Below are positions 56,562-64,000 of a DNA stretch of 64,000 bases, in pieces. The stretch is from Trebonia sp963822615 (GTDB taxonomy: Bacteria; Actinomycetota; Actinomycetes; Streptosporangiales; Streptosporangiaceae), in the NCBI GenBank assembly GCA_963822615.1, contig CAWGIM010000001.1, forward strand, positions 1,178,001 to 1,242,000, written 5' to 3'. The translations under genes were made by a program, and so were the position numbers. The stretch's first letter is position 1. Every line of letters begins with the position of its first letter. The notes below the pieces were generated by a model. The model was given only the letters and a program-made list of their open reading frames with translations, searched no databases and was not told the DNA's origin.

Positions 56562-59500
56562 CTGTCGGCCGGGACCGCCTCCGGCGCCGCCGCCAGCCCG
56601 CGCTCGATCGCGTCGATGATCGCCGGGCGCAGCCGGGGCGCGCTGATGATCGCGTCGACCGAGCCGACGTCGACCGCGCGCTGGATGGAGTGCACCCGGT
56701 CGAACTCGGCCGCCACCTCGCCGAGCTTCTCGGCCCGGACCGCCGACTGCACCTCGGCCAGCCGGCTGGCCAGCGCCGCCCGGCCGGTGCCGCCGGTCTC
56801 CGGCCCGCCGGCCTCCGCCAGCTGCGCCTGCAGCTCGGTCACCCGCGGGTCGGCCGCCGTCCGGCTGCCCACCTCGCCCGCGAACACCGCCGCCGCGGCC
56901 GGGGCGCCGCCGAGCACCGACGCGAACGAGCCCTCGAGGGCGAGCACCGTCATGTTCGGGTTGAGCGCCTTGGAGAACACCACGAACGCGCCGCCGTGGT
57001 ACCGGGAGATCACGCAGAACACGATCGGGCCGCGGAAGTTGACGATCGCCCGGCCGATCTCCGCCCCGTACTCCAGCTGCAGCTTGCGCATTGACTCGGG
57101 CGAGCCGTCGAAGCCGGACAGGTTGGCCAGCACCACCAGCGGCCGGTTGCCCGAGGCGGCGTTGATCGCCCGCGCGGTCTTCTTCGACGAGCGCGGGAAC
57201 AGCGTGCCCGCGGTGTAGGTGTCGGGACCGTCGGTGGGCGGGAAGCCGCGCCGCGGCACCGACCGTGACTCGATGCCGATCAGGCAGGCCGGCCGCCCGC
57301 CCAGGTGCACGTCCTGCACCACCGCGGTGTCCGCGTCGGCCATCCCGGCCCAGCGCTCGAGCACCGGGTGGTCCTGGTCGGACAGCGCCCGCATCACCGT
57401 GCGGATGTCGAACGGCTTCTTGCGGTCCGGGTTGTGCCGGGCGGAGAAGATCTCGCCTACGGTGGCGAAGTCGCTGCCCGCCACCGCGTGGGGGTAGCCG
57501 GAGACGTCCCGCTCGGCCGGGTCGCTGGTCTCCGCCCGGCGCGGCGCGGTCTCCCCCGGCGCCAGGTAGGTGTGGTCGTAGTGCGCCATCAGCACGCCGC
57601 AGGCGGCGGCCAGGCTGGGCGCCCAGTACTGGGCCTGGCCGTTGGGCCCCATCACCCGGTCGTAGCCGCCGATGCCGAAGTTGTCCTCGGCCGACACCCC
57701 GCCCGAGAAGTCGAGCGCCTGCTTGCCGGTGAGCACCATGGCCGAGTCGGGCGTCATCACCAGGATGCCCTTGGTGTGCATGAGCATGGTGGCCTCGGCG
57801 TTCCAGTACGGCTGGGCGCCCACGTTGATCCCCGCCACCACGACGTTGATCTCCCCGCCGTCCTGGGTGAACTCCACGATCCGCTTGAGCGCGGCCGCCA
57901 CCCAGTCCATGTTCTCGGTGCCCGAGGACATCGAGATGCGCGCGCCCGACGACAGCGCGAACCACTCCACCGGCACCGCCAGCCGGGTGGCCAGGTCGAG
58001 CGCGGCGATGACCCGGGCGCACTCCGGCTCCGACAGCGCGCCGAGCGACTTGGTGGGGTCGCCGAGCAGCACCACCCGGGTGACACCCTCGGGGTGCGCC
58101 GCGGTCGGGGTGCTCACCACCCCGGCCACGATCGCGGCCTTGTTCTTGCCCGGCGGCCGCTGCACCGGGGCCAGGGCGCCGCCGGCGTCCAGGTCGTACT
58201 CGGCGAACCGGCCGCTGGCCCCGGCCAGCAGGCCGGTCAGCTCGTAGGGGTAGACGGCGCCGCGCTTGGCCGCCCGCAGCACCTTCTGCCGGTAGTCGTC
58301 CATCGGCGCCAGCGGCTCGGTCGACGGCGGCCCGACCTGGACCCGCACCGACCGGCCGGCGTCCAGGCTGACCCGCACCGCCAGCTCGGGCAGCTCGCTG
58401 GCCGGCCCCGGGTAGGGCACGCCGTCCACCGGGCCATGCGGCCAGCGGGCGACGAACTGGACTTCCTCCACCCCCGAGCCGGACACGGTCGGCCGGATGC
58501 GGTTCACCAGCGGGGACAGCTCGCCGACGCTGAAGTCGGCGGCCGGCCACACGTACATCATGATCCGGTTGGCATCGAACCGCTTGTGCTGCGGCCGCTG
58601 CGCCTGCACCGTGCGGATCGCGTCCAGGCAGCCGGCCAGGACGTTCTCGAGCTCGGGCAGCGCGACCAGCCGGCCGTCCGCCTCGCGCAGCGGCGTCAGG
58701 TCGCGGACCTGTCCCATCGCCACCAGCCGCTCGTCGGCCTGGTTGCTCCTGGCCACCGCGCGGAACAGGTAGATCTCCTCGTCGGCGGACGGGATCCGGG
58801 TCAGCTCGAATTCACGCAGCCGGTCGATCTGCAGCCGCTCGGCGACCTGCGGGTGCAGGCCCCGCAGCAGCCGGTCCTCGGCCAGCGGGCCGGCCGGGCC
58901 GCCGCCGGGGCCAGCCCGGTCCGGCCGGAAGGTGAAGTGGTGCTGCATGGCGACGCCGCGGGGCCCGGCCACGGTGACCGTGATCCGGGACAGCCCCGGT
59001 GGCGCCGGCCAGGCGGACAGCAGCGCGGCCAGCCGGGCCACCATGCTGTCGGCGTCCGGCTGGTCCTCCCAGGCGACGTACAGGTCGGCGATGAGGCTGC
59101 TGCCCGGTGTGTCCGCGGCCAGCCGGGCGACGGCGGCCAGCGCGGCCGGCAGGTCGTCGATGGCCGCCCCGGCCGCCGCCAGCAGGGTCACCCCGTCGGG
59201 GCCGGCGTCCTCGGCGGTGACTAGCTGCCAGCCCGCCAGCTCGCGGGCGCTCACCTCGGCCAGCTTGTGGTTGCCGTAGTAGCGGCGGGTCAGCACCTCG
59301 AGCAGCGGCGCGTTACCGCCGCCGGGCCGGCCCTGGCTGGCACCGGCCTGGCTGGCACCGGCCTGGCTAGCACCGCTCCCGCCCGCCCTGCCCTCCCTGA
59401 CCTTGCCGCGGGCGATCCGCTGGCCGAGCAGCCGGACCAGCGGCTCGGAGCTGGCCACCATCGCCTGGATCCGCTCCGCCCGGTCGGCCGCGTCCGGGTT

Positions 59501-62299
59501 GACGTCCAGGTAGCGCAGGCTGGCGCGCACGGCGGCGTAGACCCGCGCCCGCTCGCGGCGCAGCAGCGGCTGGGCGAACCAGCGGAACACCACCCCGCGG
59601 GCGAGGTCGCTGGTGGCGGGGAAGCGGACCTGGGTCGCCTCGATGAGGCGCTCGAGCGCGAGGCCGGCCCGCTCACGCAGCGGATCGGCCGGCGGCGGGC
59701 CGGCCAGCCACTGCCGCAGCAGCTCGGCGACGATCGCGGCGCCGTCGCCCAGCCGCTGCTGGGCCAGGAAGACGCGGAACACCGCCGCCTCGAGCTCGGC
59801 CGTGCGCTCGGTGCCCGCCACCCCGTAGTAGCCGAGCACCCGGCCCAGCGTGACCTGGAAGTCATCCGGCAGCCCGGCCCGCTCCACGTCGAGGCTTTGC
59901 AGGTAGCCGTGCAGGTACTCGCGGGGGCTGCCCGGGCCGGCCGCGCCGGGGTCGCCGGCCGGCCGGTTGCGGCTCAGCTCGCAAAGGTCGGCGAACACGG
60001 TCAGCAGCTCCGCCTCGCCCGGCAGCGGGTGCCCGCCGAGCTCGCGGCGGGCGGCCAGGTAGCCGGCCAGCAGCCGGCCGCGCTCGGCGGCCGAGCCGTC
60101 GAAGCCGAGCAGCAGCCCGCGCAGGTCCTCCAGGTAGCGCGCGGCCCGGTCGGCCGCGGGCAGGCTGCCCGGCGCCGCGGGCAGCTCGACCTCCGCCGCC
60201 GGGACCGCGCCCGCGGCGGGATCAGCGGCGGGATCAGCCGCGCCCCCGGCCTCCTCGTTGTCGCTGCCGACCGGCTCCAGGCGCAGCAGCGGCGCGCCCG
60301 CCTCCACCTGGCTGCCCACCGATACCAGGCACTCCTTGACCCGGGCGCGGAACGGCGCGCGCAGCACCGTCTCCATCTTCATGCTCTCGAGGACCAGGAT
60401 CGGCGCGTTGGCCTCGGCCTCGTCCCCGACCCCGAGCGGCGTGGCGACCACCAGCGCGGGCGCGGGCGAGCGGATCACGCCGCCCTCGTCGAGGCTGATC
60501 CGGTGGGCGACGCCGTCCACCTCGACCAGGTGCACCGGCCCGTGGGTGGCGGTGGTGAGGCGGAACCGCGCGCCGTTGACGGTGATCCGGCCGCTGTGCG
60601 CGTCGAACCGCTCGATCTCCGCCTCGGCCTGCCGCTCCTCGCCGCCGTCAGTGCCGCTGACCGAGCCGCCGGCGGAGCCGCTGACCGCGCCGCCGACCGA
60701 GCCGCCGGACGACAGGCCGATCTGGAAGCGCCGCGCCCCGAGCCGGGCGACCCGCACCCGGTAGCCGGCCCCGCGCAGCTTCAGGTCGAGCGGCCGCCCC
60801 GGGTCGTGCTGTACCTGGGGCCGCCCGCCGTGGGCGGTGGCCAGCAGCCGGGCGACCGACAGCTCCTCCTCGTCGGCGTAGGCCTCGATGGCGGCGGCGG
60901 CGAGGGCGACGGCGGAGTGCCGGTGCTGGGTGAGGCGGCCTTCACCGCGGACCCGGTCGATCCAGCCGGTGTCGGCGCTGGCGTCGATTACCTCCGGCTG
61001 GTCGAGCAGGTCGAGCACGAAGCTCTTGTTGGTGGCGCCGCCCTCGATCACCACGGTGGTCTCGCGCATCGCGCGGCGCAGCCGTCCCAGGGCCTCGTCC
61101 CGGTCGCGCCCGTAGGCGATGATCTTGGCGATCATCGAGTCGAAGTCGGCCGGGATGGTGTCGCCCTCGCTGACCCCGGTGTCCACCCGGATGCCGGGCC
61201 CCGCGGGCAGCACCAGCCGGGCGATCCGGCCGGGGGCGGGGGCGAAGTCACGGTCCGGGTCCTCGGCGTTCAGCCGCGCCTCGACCGCGTGCCCGGACTC
61301 GGCCGGCTTGCTGCCGTCCAGCGTTCCCCCGCCCGCCACGTGCAGCTGCAGCCGCACCAGGTCGGTGCCGGTGGTCAGCTCGGTGATCGGGTGCTCGACC
61401 TGCAGCCGGGTGTTCACCTCGAGGAACGCGAACCGCCGCTCCCCCGGGTGGTAGAGGAACTCGACGGTCGCCGCCCCCCGGTAGCCGACCGCCAGGGCCA
61501 GCCGCTCGGCCGACGCCTTCAGGTCGGCGACCTGCTCCGGGGCGAGCACCGGGGAGGCCGACTCCTCGATGACCTTCTGGTTGCGGCGCTGCACCGAGCA
61601 GTCGCGCACGCCGAGCGCCCAGGCGGTGCCCTGGCCGTCGGCGATCACCTGGACCTCGACGTGCCTGGCCCCGGTGACGAGGCGCTCAAGGAACACGGTG
61701 CCGCTGCCGAACGCCCGCAGCGCCTCCGCCTTGGTCCGGTCGAACGCCTCGGTCAGGTCGGCGGGCGAGGTGATAACGCGGATGCCGCGCCCGCCGCCGC
61801 CCGCGGTGGCCTTCAGCATCAGCGGGTAGCCGATGGCCTCCGCCGCCGCCAGGGCGTCGTCGAGGGTGGGCACCGCGCCCCGGCTCCACGGCGCGACCGG
61901 GACCCCGACCTCCTCGGCGATCAGCTTGGCACCGATCTTGTCGCCCAGCTTGCGCATCGCGTCGGCGCTGGGGCCGATGAAGGTGACCCCGGCCCGCTCG
62001 CACAGCTCGGCGAAGGCCGGGTCCTCGGCCACGAAGCCCCAGCCGACCCAGGCGGCGTCCGCCCCGCACTCCACCAGCGCCCGCTCGAGCAGCGCGTGGT
62101 TCAGGTAGGGGCGGTCGGCGGCGGGCCCCAGCGGGTAGGCCGCGTCGGCCTCCCGGACGAAGGTGGCGGTGCGGTCCGCGTCGGTGAACAGGGCGACCGT
62201 CTCGACCGGCGTTCCCGTCTGCGCGGACAGGTCCCGGACGGCGTGGATCAGCCGCATCGCGGCCTCTCCCCGGTTGACGATAGCGACGCGACTGAACAC
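56558..62299 (-). CDS. single-chain acyl-CoA carboxylase (biotin carboxylase, BCCP and carboxyltransferase fused)
   Basis: 1913 residues. Biotin carboxylase at about 1-450: VAIVNRGEAAMRLIHAV, KATAGGGGRGIRV (ATP-grasp), and EVNTRLQVEHPITE. A biotin domain follows with LESMKME and the biotinyl Lys near residue 641; then a central domain of about 650 residues as in eukaryote-type acetyl-CoA carboxylase; and a carboxyltransferase from about 1340 (RAAKRGAVYPYELTGLL, SMSSGTENMDW, NAEATMLMHTKGILVMTPDSAMVLTGKQALDFSGG, GNRPLVVLANLSGFDGSPES). It makes malonyl-CoA or a homologue for lipid or polyketide synthesis. GTG 62299 with GGAGG 9 bases upstream. A short ASQAG repeat lies in a linker. Confidence 0.95.
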   Translation of the reverse strand: MFSRVAIVNRGEAAMRLIHAVRDLSAQTGTPVETVALFTDADRTATFVREADAAYPLGPAADRPYLNHALLERALVECGADAAWVGWGFVAEDPAFAELCERAGVTFIGPSADAMRKLGDKIGAKLIAEEVGVPVAPWSRGAVPTLDDALAAAEAIGYPLMLKATAGGGGRGIRVITSPADLTEAFDRTKAEALRAFGSGTVFLERLVTGARHVEVQVIADGQGTAWALGVRDCSVQRRNQKVIEESASPVLAPEQVADLKASAERLALAVGYRGAATVEFLYHPGERRFAFLEVNTRLQVEHPITELTTGTDLVRLQLHVAGGGTLDGSKPAESGHAVEARLNAEDPDRDFAPAPGRIARLVLPAGPGIRVDTGVSEGDTIPADFDSMIAKIIAYGRDRDEALGRLRRAMRETTVVIEGGATNKSFVLDLLDQPEVIDASADTGWIDRVRGEGRLTQHRHSAVALAAAAIEAYADEEELSVARLLATAHGGRPQVQHDPGRPLDLKLRGAGYRVRVARLGARRFQIGLSSGGSVGGAVSGSAGGSVSGTDGGEERQAEAEIERFDAHSGRITVNGARFRLTTATHGPVHLVEVDGVAHRISLDEGGVIRSPAPALVVATPLGVGDEAEANAPILVLESMKMETVLRAPFRARVKECLVSVGSQVEAGAPLLRLEPVGSDNEEAGGAADPAADPAAGAVPAAEVELPAAPGSLPAADRAARYLEDLRGLLLGFDGSAAERGRLLAGYLAARRELGGHPLPGEAELLTVFADLCELSRNRPAGDPGAAGPGSPREYLHGYLQSLDVERAGLPDDFQVTLGRVLGYYGVAGTERTAELEAAVFRVFLAQQRLGDGAAIVAELLRQWLAGPPPADPLRERAGLALERLIEATQVRFPATSDLARGVVFRWFAQPLLRRERARVYAAVRASLRYLDVNPDAADRAERIQAMVASSEPLVRLLGQRIARGKVREGRAGGSGASQAGASQAGASQGRPGGGNAPLLEVLTRRYYGNHKLAEVSARELAGWQLVTAEDAGPDGVTLLAAAGAAIDDLPAALAAVARLAADTPGSSLIADLYVAWEDQPDADSMVARLAALLSAWPAPPGLSRITVTVAGPRGVAMQHHFTFRPDRAGPGGGPAGPLAEDRLLRGLHPQVAERLQIDRLREFELTRIPSADEEIYLFRAVARSNQADERLVAMGQVRDLTPLREADGRLVALPELENVLAGCLDAIRTVQAQRPQHKRFDANRIMMYVWPAADFSVGELSPLVNRIRPTVSGSGVEEVQFVARWPHGPVDGVPYPGPASELPELAVRVSLDAGRSVRVQVGPPSTEPLAPMDDYRQKVLRAAKRGAVYPYELTGLLAGASGRFAEYDLDAGGALAPVQRPPGKNKAAIVAGVVSTPTAAHPEGVTRVVLLGDPTKSLGALSEPECARVIAALDLATRLAVPVEWFALSSGARISMSSGTENMDWVAAALKRIVEFTQDGGEINVVVAGINVGAQPYWNAEATMLMHTKGILVMTPDSAMVLTGKQALDFSGGVSAEDNFGIGGYDRVMGPNGQAQYWAPSLAAACGVLMAHYDHTYLAPGETAPRRAETSDPAERDVSGYPHAVAGSDFATVGEIFSARHNPDRKKPFDIRTVMRALSDQDHPVLERWAGMADADTAVVQDVHLGGRPACLIGIESRSVPRRGFPPTDGPDTYTAGTLFPRSSKKTARAINAASGNRPLVVLANLSGFDGSPESMRKLQLEYGAEIGRAIVNFRGPIVFCVISRYHGGAFVVFSKALNPNMTVLALEGSFASVLGGAPAAAAVFAGEVGSRTAADPRVTELQAQLAEAGGPETGGTGRAALASRLAEVQSAVRAEKLGEVAAEFDRVHSIQRAVDVGSVDAIISAPRLRPAIIDAIERGLAAAPEAVPADS

Positions 62300-62744
62300 C
62301 GGCTGAGACCTCCGCTTACATCCGTCCGCGGCGCGGCCCGTGTCCCGCGGCGCGCGCCCTGACCGGCATCCATCCTGCTCGATCGCGAGCGACCCTACCA
62401 ATGCGGTGGAGGACCGAGACACGGGCCACCTGTTGTAGGAACCCGACAAAAAGCGCGCCCGGACGAGGGCAATCGGTGCCACCGCCGCCAGCGCGGCGGC
62501 ACACAGCGTGACCAGCGGCGGCGCGGCACCCGGGGCCGTCGCCGGCCGGACCGGGGCAGTCGGTGGCGGGCGCGGGTGCGATACGCATCCGTTCGGGATG
62601 AATAAAAAGGGAATCAGCCGAACGGGGGCGCGGTGACCCGTGCGGCCCGGCCGCGGCCGCCGGGCGGGGCGCGGCGGGCGGGGCGCCGCGACTGTTCGCC
62701 CCCGCGTCGCCCGGCCCTCACCTGGGCCGGGCATACTGCCGGTC
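62300..62744. other. intergenic region upstream of carboxylase and phosphodiesterase
   Basis: 445 bp with no credible gene; open frames here are compositional shadows. An inverted repeat CCGTTCGG (62589-62596) and CCGAACGG (62618-62625) spaces an A+T-rich segment including AATAAAAAGG. It may be a promoter or operator for either divergent gene. The rest is GC-rich without visible signals. Confidence 0.4.
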
Positions 62745-63551
62745 ATGAGCCGACCGCTGGTGGCCGCGCACCGGGGAGTAGCGACCGGGGCGGCCGAGAA
62801 CACCATCGCCGCCTTCGCCAGCGCGATCGAGGTCGGGGCGGACATGGTCGAGTTCGACGTGCGCCGGACCCGGGACGGTGAGCTGATCGCGTTCCACGAC
62901 GCCGCGGTGCGGGGGGTGCCGGTCGGCGGGCTCACCCGGGACGACATCGCGGCCGCGGCCGGGGTGCGGCCGCCGCTGCTGACCGAGGTGCTGCGGGTGT
63001 GCGCGGGGCGGATCCGGCTGGACGTGGAGCTGAAGGAGGACGGCTACGTGCCCGAGGTGACGGCGGCGCTGCGGGCCGGCTTCGACCCGGCCCAGCTGAT
63101 CGTCACCTCGTTCCTGCCCGCGGTGGTCGCGCAGGCCAAGGAGGCGTTCCCGGCGCTGCGGACCGGGCTGCTGGTCGGCACCGGCGGCCCCTGGGCCGAC
63201 CTGCCCGCCCGGTGGCGCGAGGTGTACCCGGTCGCGCTGGCCCGCCGGGTGCGGGCCGACTACCTGGCCCCGCACTACCGGCTGGCCCAGCTCGGGGTGG
63301 TCCGCCGGGCGGCCGCGGCCGGGCTGCCGTGCCTGCTCTGGACGGTCAACTCGCCCGAGCTGATCAGCAAGTACGCGCGCGACGAGCGGGTCGCGGCGAT
63401 CATCACCGACGTGGCCGCGCAGGCGCTGTCGATCGTCCGCGGCTTATCCTTGACCAGTGCGCCTGGTCTCCCTGCTGCCCTCCGCGACCGAGATCGTGTA
63501 TGCCCTCGGCCTGGACGCGGACCTGGTCGGGGTGACCTTCGAGTGCGATGA
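62745..63551 (+). CDS. glycerophosphodiester phosphodiesterase family protein
   Basis: 268 residues of TIM-barrel type: AHRG at the N-terminus, ENTIAAFASAIEVGADMVEFDVRRTRDGELIAFHDA with the metal-binding Glu/Asp and second His, and RLDVELKE with the third acid. It releases glycerol 3-phosphate from deacylated phospholipids. The ATG lies at 62745 after GCCGGTC without a strong ribosome binding site. The C-terminus beyond about residue 235 overlaps the next gene by 94 bp in another frame, so the true end may be earlier or slightly altered. Confidence 0.85.
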   Translation: MSRPLVAAHRGVATGAAENTIAAFASAIEVGADMVEFDVRRTRDGELIAFHDAAVRGVPVGGLTRDDIAAAAGVRPPLLTEVLRVCAGRIRLDVELKEDGYVPEVTAALRAGFDPAQLIVTSFLPAVVAQAKEAFPALRTGLLVGTGGPWADLPARWREVYPVALARRVRADYLAPHYRLAQLGVVRRAAAAGLPCLLWTVNSPELISKYARDERVAAIITDVAAQALSIVRGLSLTSAPGLPAALRDRDRVCPRPGRGPGRGDLRVR

Positions 63552-64000
63552 GCCGGCCGCCGCCCGGAGCGACAAGGCGGTCGTGGTGGGCGGCCTGGAT
63601 ACCGCCGGGATGACCCCGGGCGCGATCGACGCCTACGTGCGGCGGCAGCTCGCGGCGGGCGCCGACCTCTACACGCTGCACGCGGACGCGCTGGCCGGGC
63701 TGCGCCCCGACCTGATCCTGACCCAGGACCTGTGCCGGGTGTGCGCGCTGCCGTCCGGCGACGTCACCGCGGCGCTCGGCTACCTCGGCTGCGACGGCGG
63801 GGAAGCCGGCCCGGGCGGGGCGGGACCGGCGGGCGGGGCTGAGGTGCTGTCGCTCGACCCCTACTCGCTGGAGGACGTGCTCGGCACGATCATCGCCGTG
63901 GGCACCCGGGCGGGCGTCGCCCACCGGGCCCAGGCGCTGGTCGCCGGGCTGCGCGGGCGCCTTTCGGCGGTGGCCGCGCGGGTGGCCGGGCGGCCGCGGC
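63458..64000 (+). CDS. cobalamin-binding (BtuF-like) periplasmic-type protein, 3' end outside window
   Basis: The first 181 codons read RLVSLLPSATEIVYALGLDADLVGVTFECDEP, the well-known start of the cobalamin/siderophore-type binding fold (SLxPSxTE, then G-x-T-x-x-C-D-x-P), and DLILTQDLCRVCALPSGDV. No signal peptide is visible at the start, so it may act in the cytoplasm. GTG 63458 begins directly before the conserved strand and overlaps the phosphodiesterase by 94 bp. With the B12 operon 20 kb away a role in cobamide handling is possible, not shown. Confidence 0.82.

Noticed and set aside
62300..62947. Extended N-terminus of the fused carboxylase
   Set aside because: The open frame has low-complexity composition and covers the start of the phosphodiesterase on the other strand; a GGAGG-supported GTG at 62299 begins the conserved domain.

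Overview
The window is very GC-rich DNA with frequent GTG/TTG starts and purine-rich ribosome binding sites, tightly packed with 4-bp ATGA/GTGA-coupled genes. It carries an encapsulin/DyP pair, a cobamide operon under a B12 riboswitch, a DUF222-HNH protein and a single-chain biotin-dependent carboxylase. This points to a soil or plant-associated filamentous actinomycete (Streptosporangiales/Frankia/Streptomyces-like). Genus cannot be fixed from sequence alone.

Layout. 1-5.3 kb: two tandem, diverged copies of a three-gene oxidative cassette (NTF2/SnoaL-like protein, short-chain dehydrogenase, cytochrome P450). The first is cut by the window edge; a perfect palindrome precedes the second. 5.3-6.4 kb: a small Pro/Asp-rich gene, a 13-bp tandem repeat and two LacI-type operator-like sites. 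6.4-9.5 kb: an ABC importer of the ribose/sugar class (lipoprotein binding protein, permease, single-domain ATPase) with a strong hairpin between the first two genes. 9.5-17 kb (minus strand): a six-gene, almost gapless operon. It encodes a receiver domain fused to a PIG-L deacetylase, an ATP-grasp ligase, a PHP hydrolase, a processive GT2 glycosyltransferase, a small one-helix membrane protein and a hybrid sensor kinase. I read it as a signal-controlled surface-glycan or glycoconjugate system; it is the most original unit in the window.

17-22 kb: an FMN alpha-hydroxy-acid oxidase, a DyP peroxidase whose C-terminus is an encapsulin targeting peptide, the encapsulin shell gene, adenosine deaminase and a GNAT acetyltransferase. 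22-30.7 kb: ordinary accessory genes (two LysR regulators each divergent from an exporter, one exporter broken by two frameshifts; a zinc alcohol dehydrogenase; DUF1905; an M50 protease; DUF2071; a methyltransferase; an S4-domain protein). 30.7-33 kb: a clearly lower-GC island with three unidirectional genes (SEFIR/TIR-like protein, small helical protein, membrane-anchored conserved protein), a candidate immune module. 33-35.8 kb: a HEAT-like protein, an APH-like kinase, a TPR-like protein and small or broken genes.

35.9-42.2 kb: a minus-strand cobamide operon (riboswitch, CobQ, CobC, BluB-CobT fusion, siroheme-type domain fused to CobU, CobS) covering lower-ligand synthesis and nucleotide-loop assembly. 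A probable cobalamin-binding lipoprotein-family gene runs off the right edge. 42.2-51 kb: a large HTH-AAA-repeat regulator and single metabolic genes. 51-56.6 kb: a DNA-binding-domain citrate synthase divergent from a class III CoA-transferase across a 20-bp perfect palindrome, then an ArsR-type regulator divergent from an MFS exporter across a 28-bp perfect palindrome. 56.6-64 kb: a 1913-residue fused acyl-CoA carboxylase, a glycerophosphodiester phosphodiesterase and the partial cobalamin-binding protein. No tRNA, rRNA, CRISPR array or intact insertion sequence was seen.
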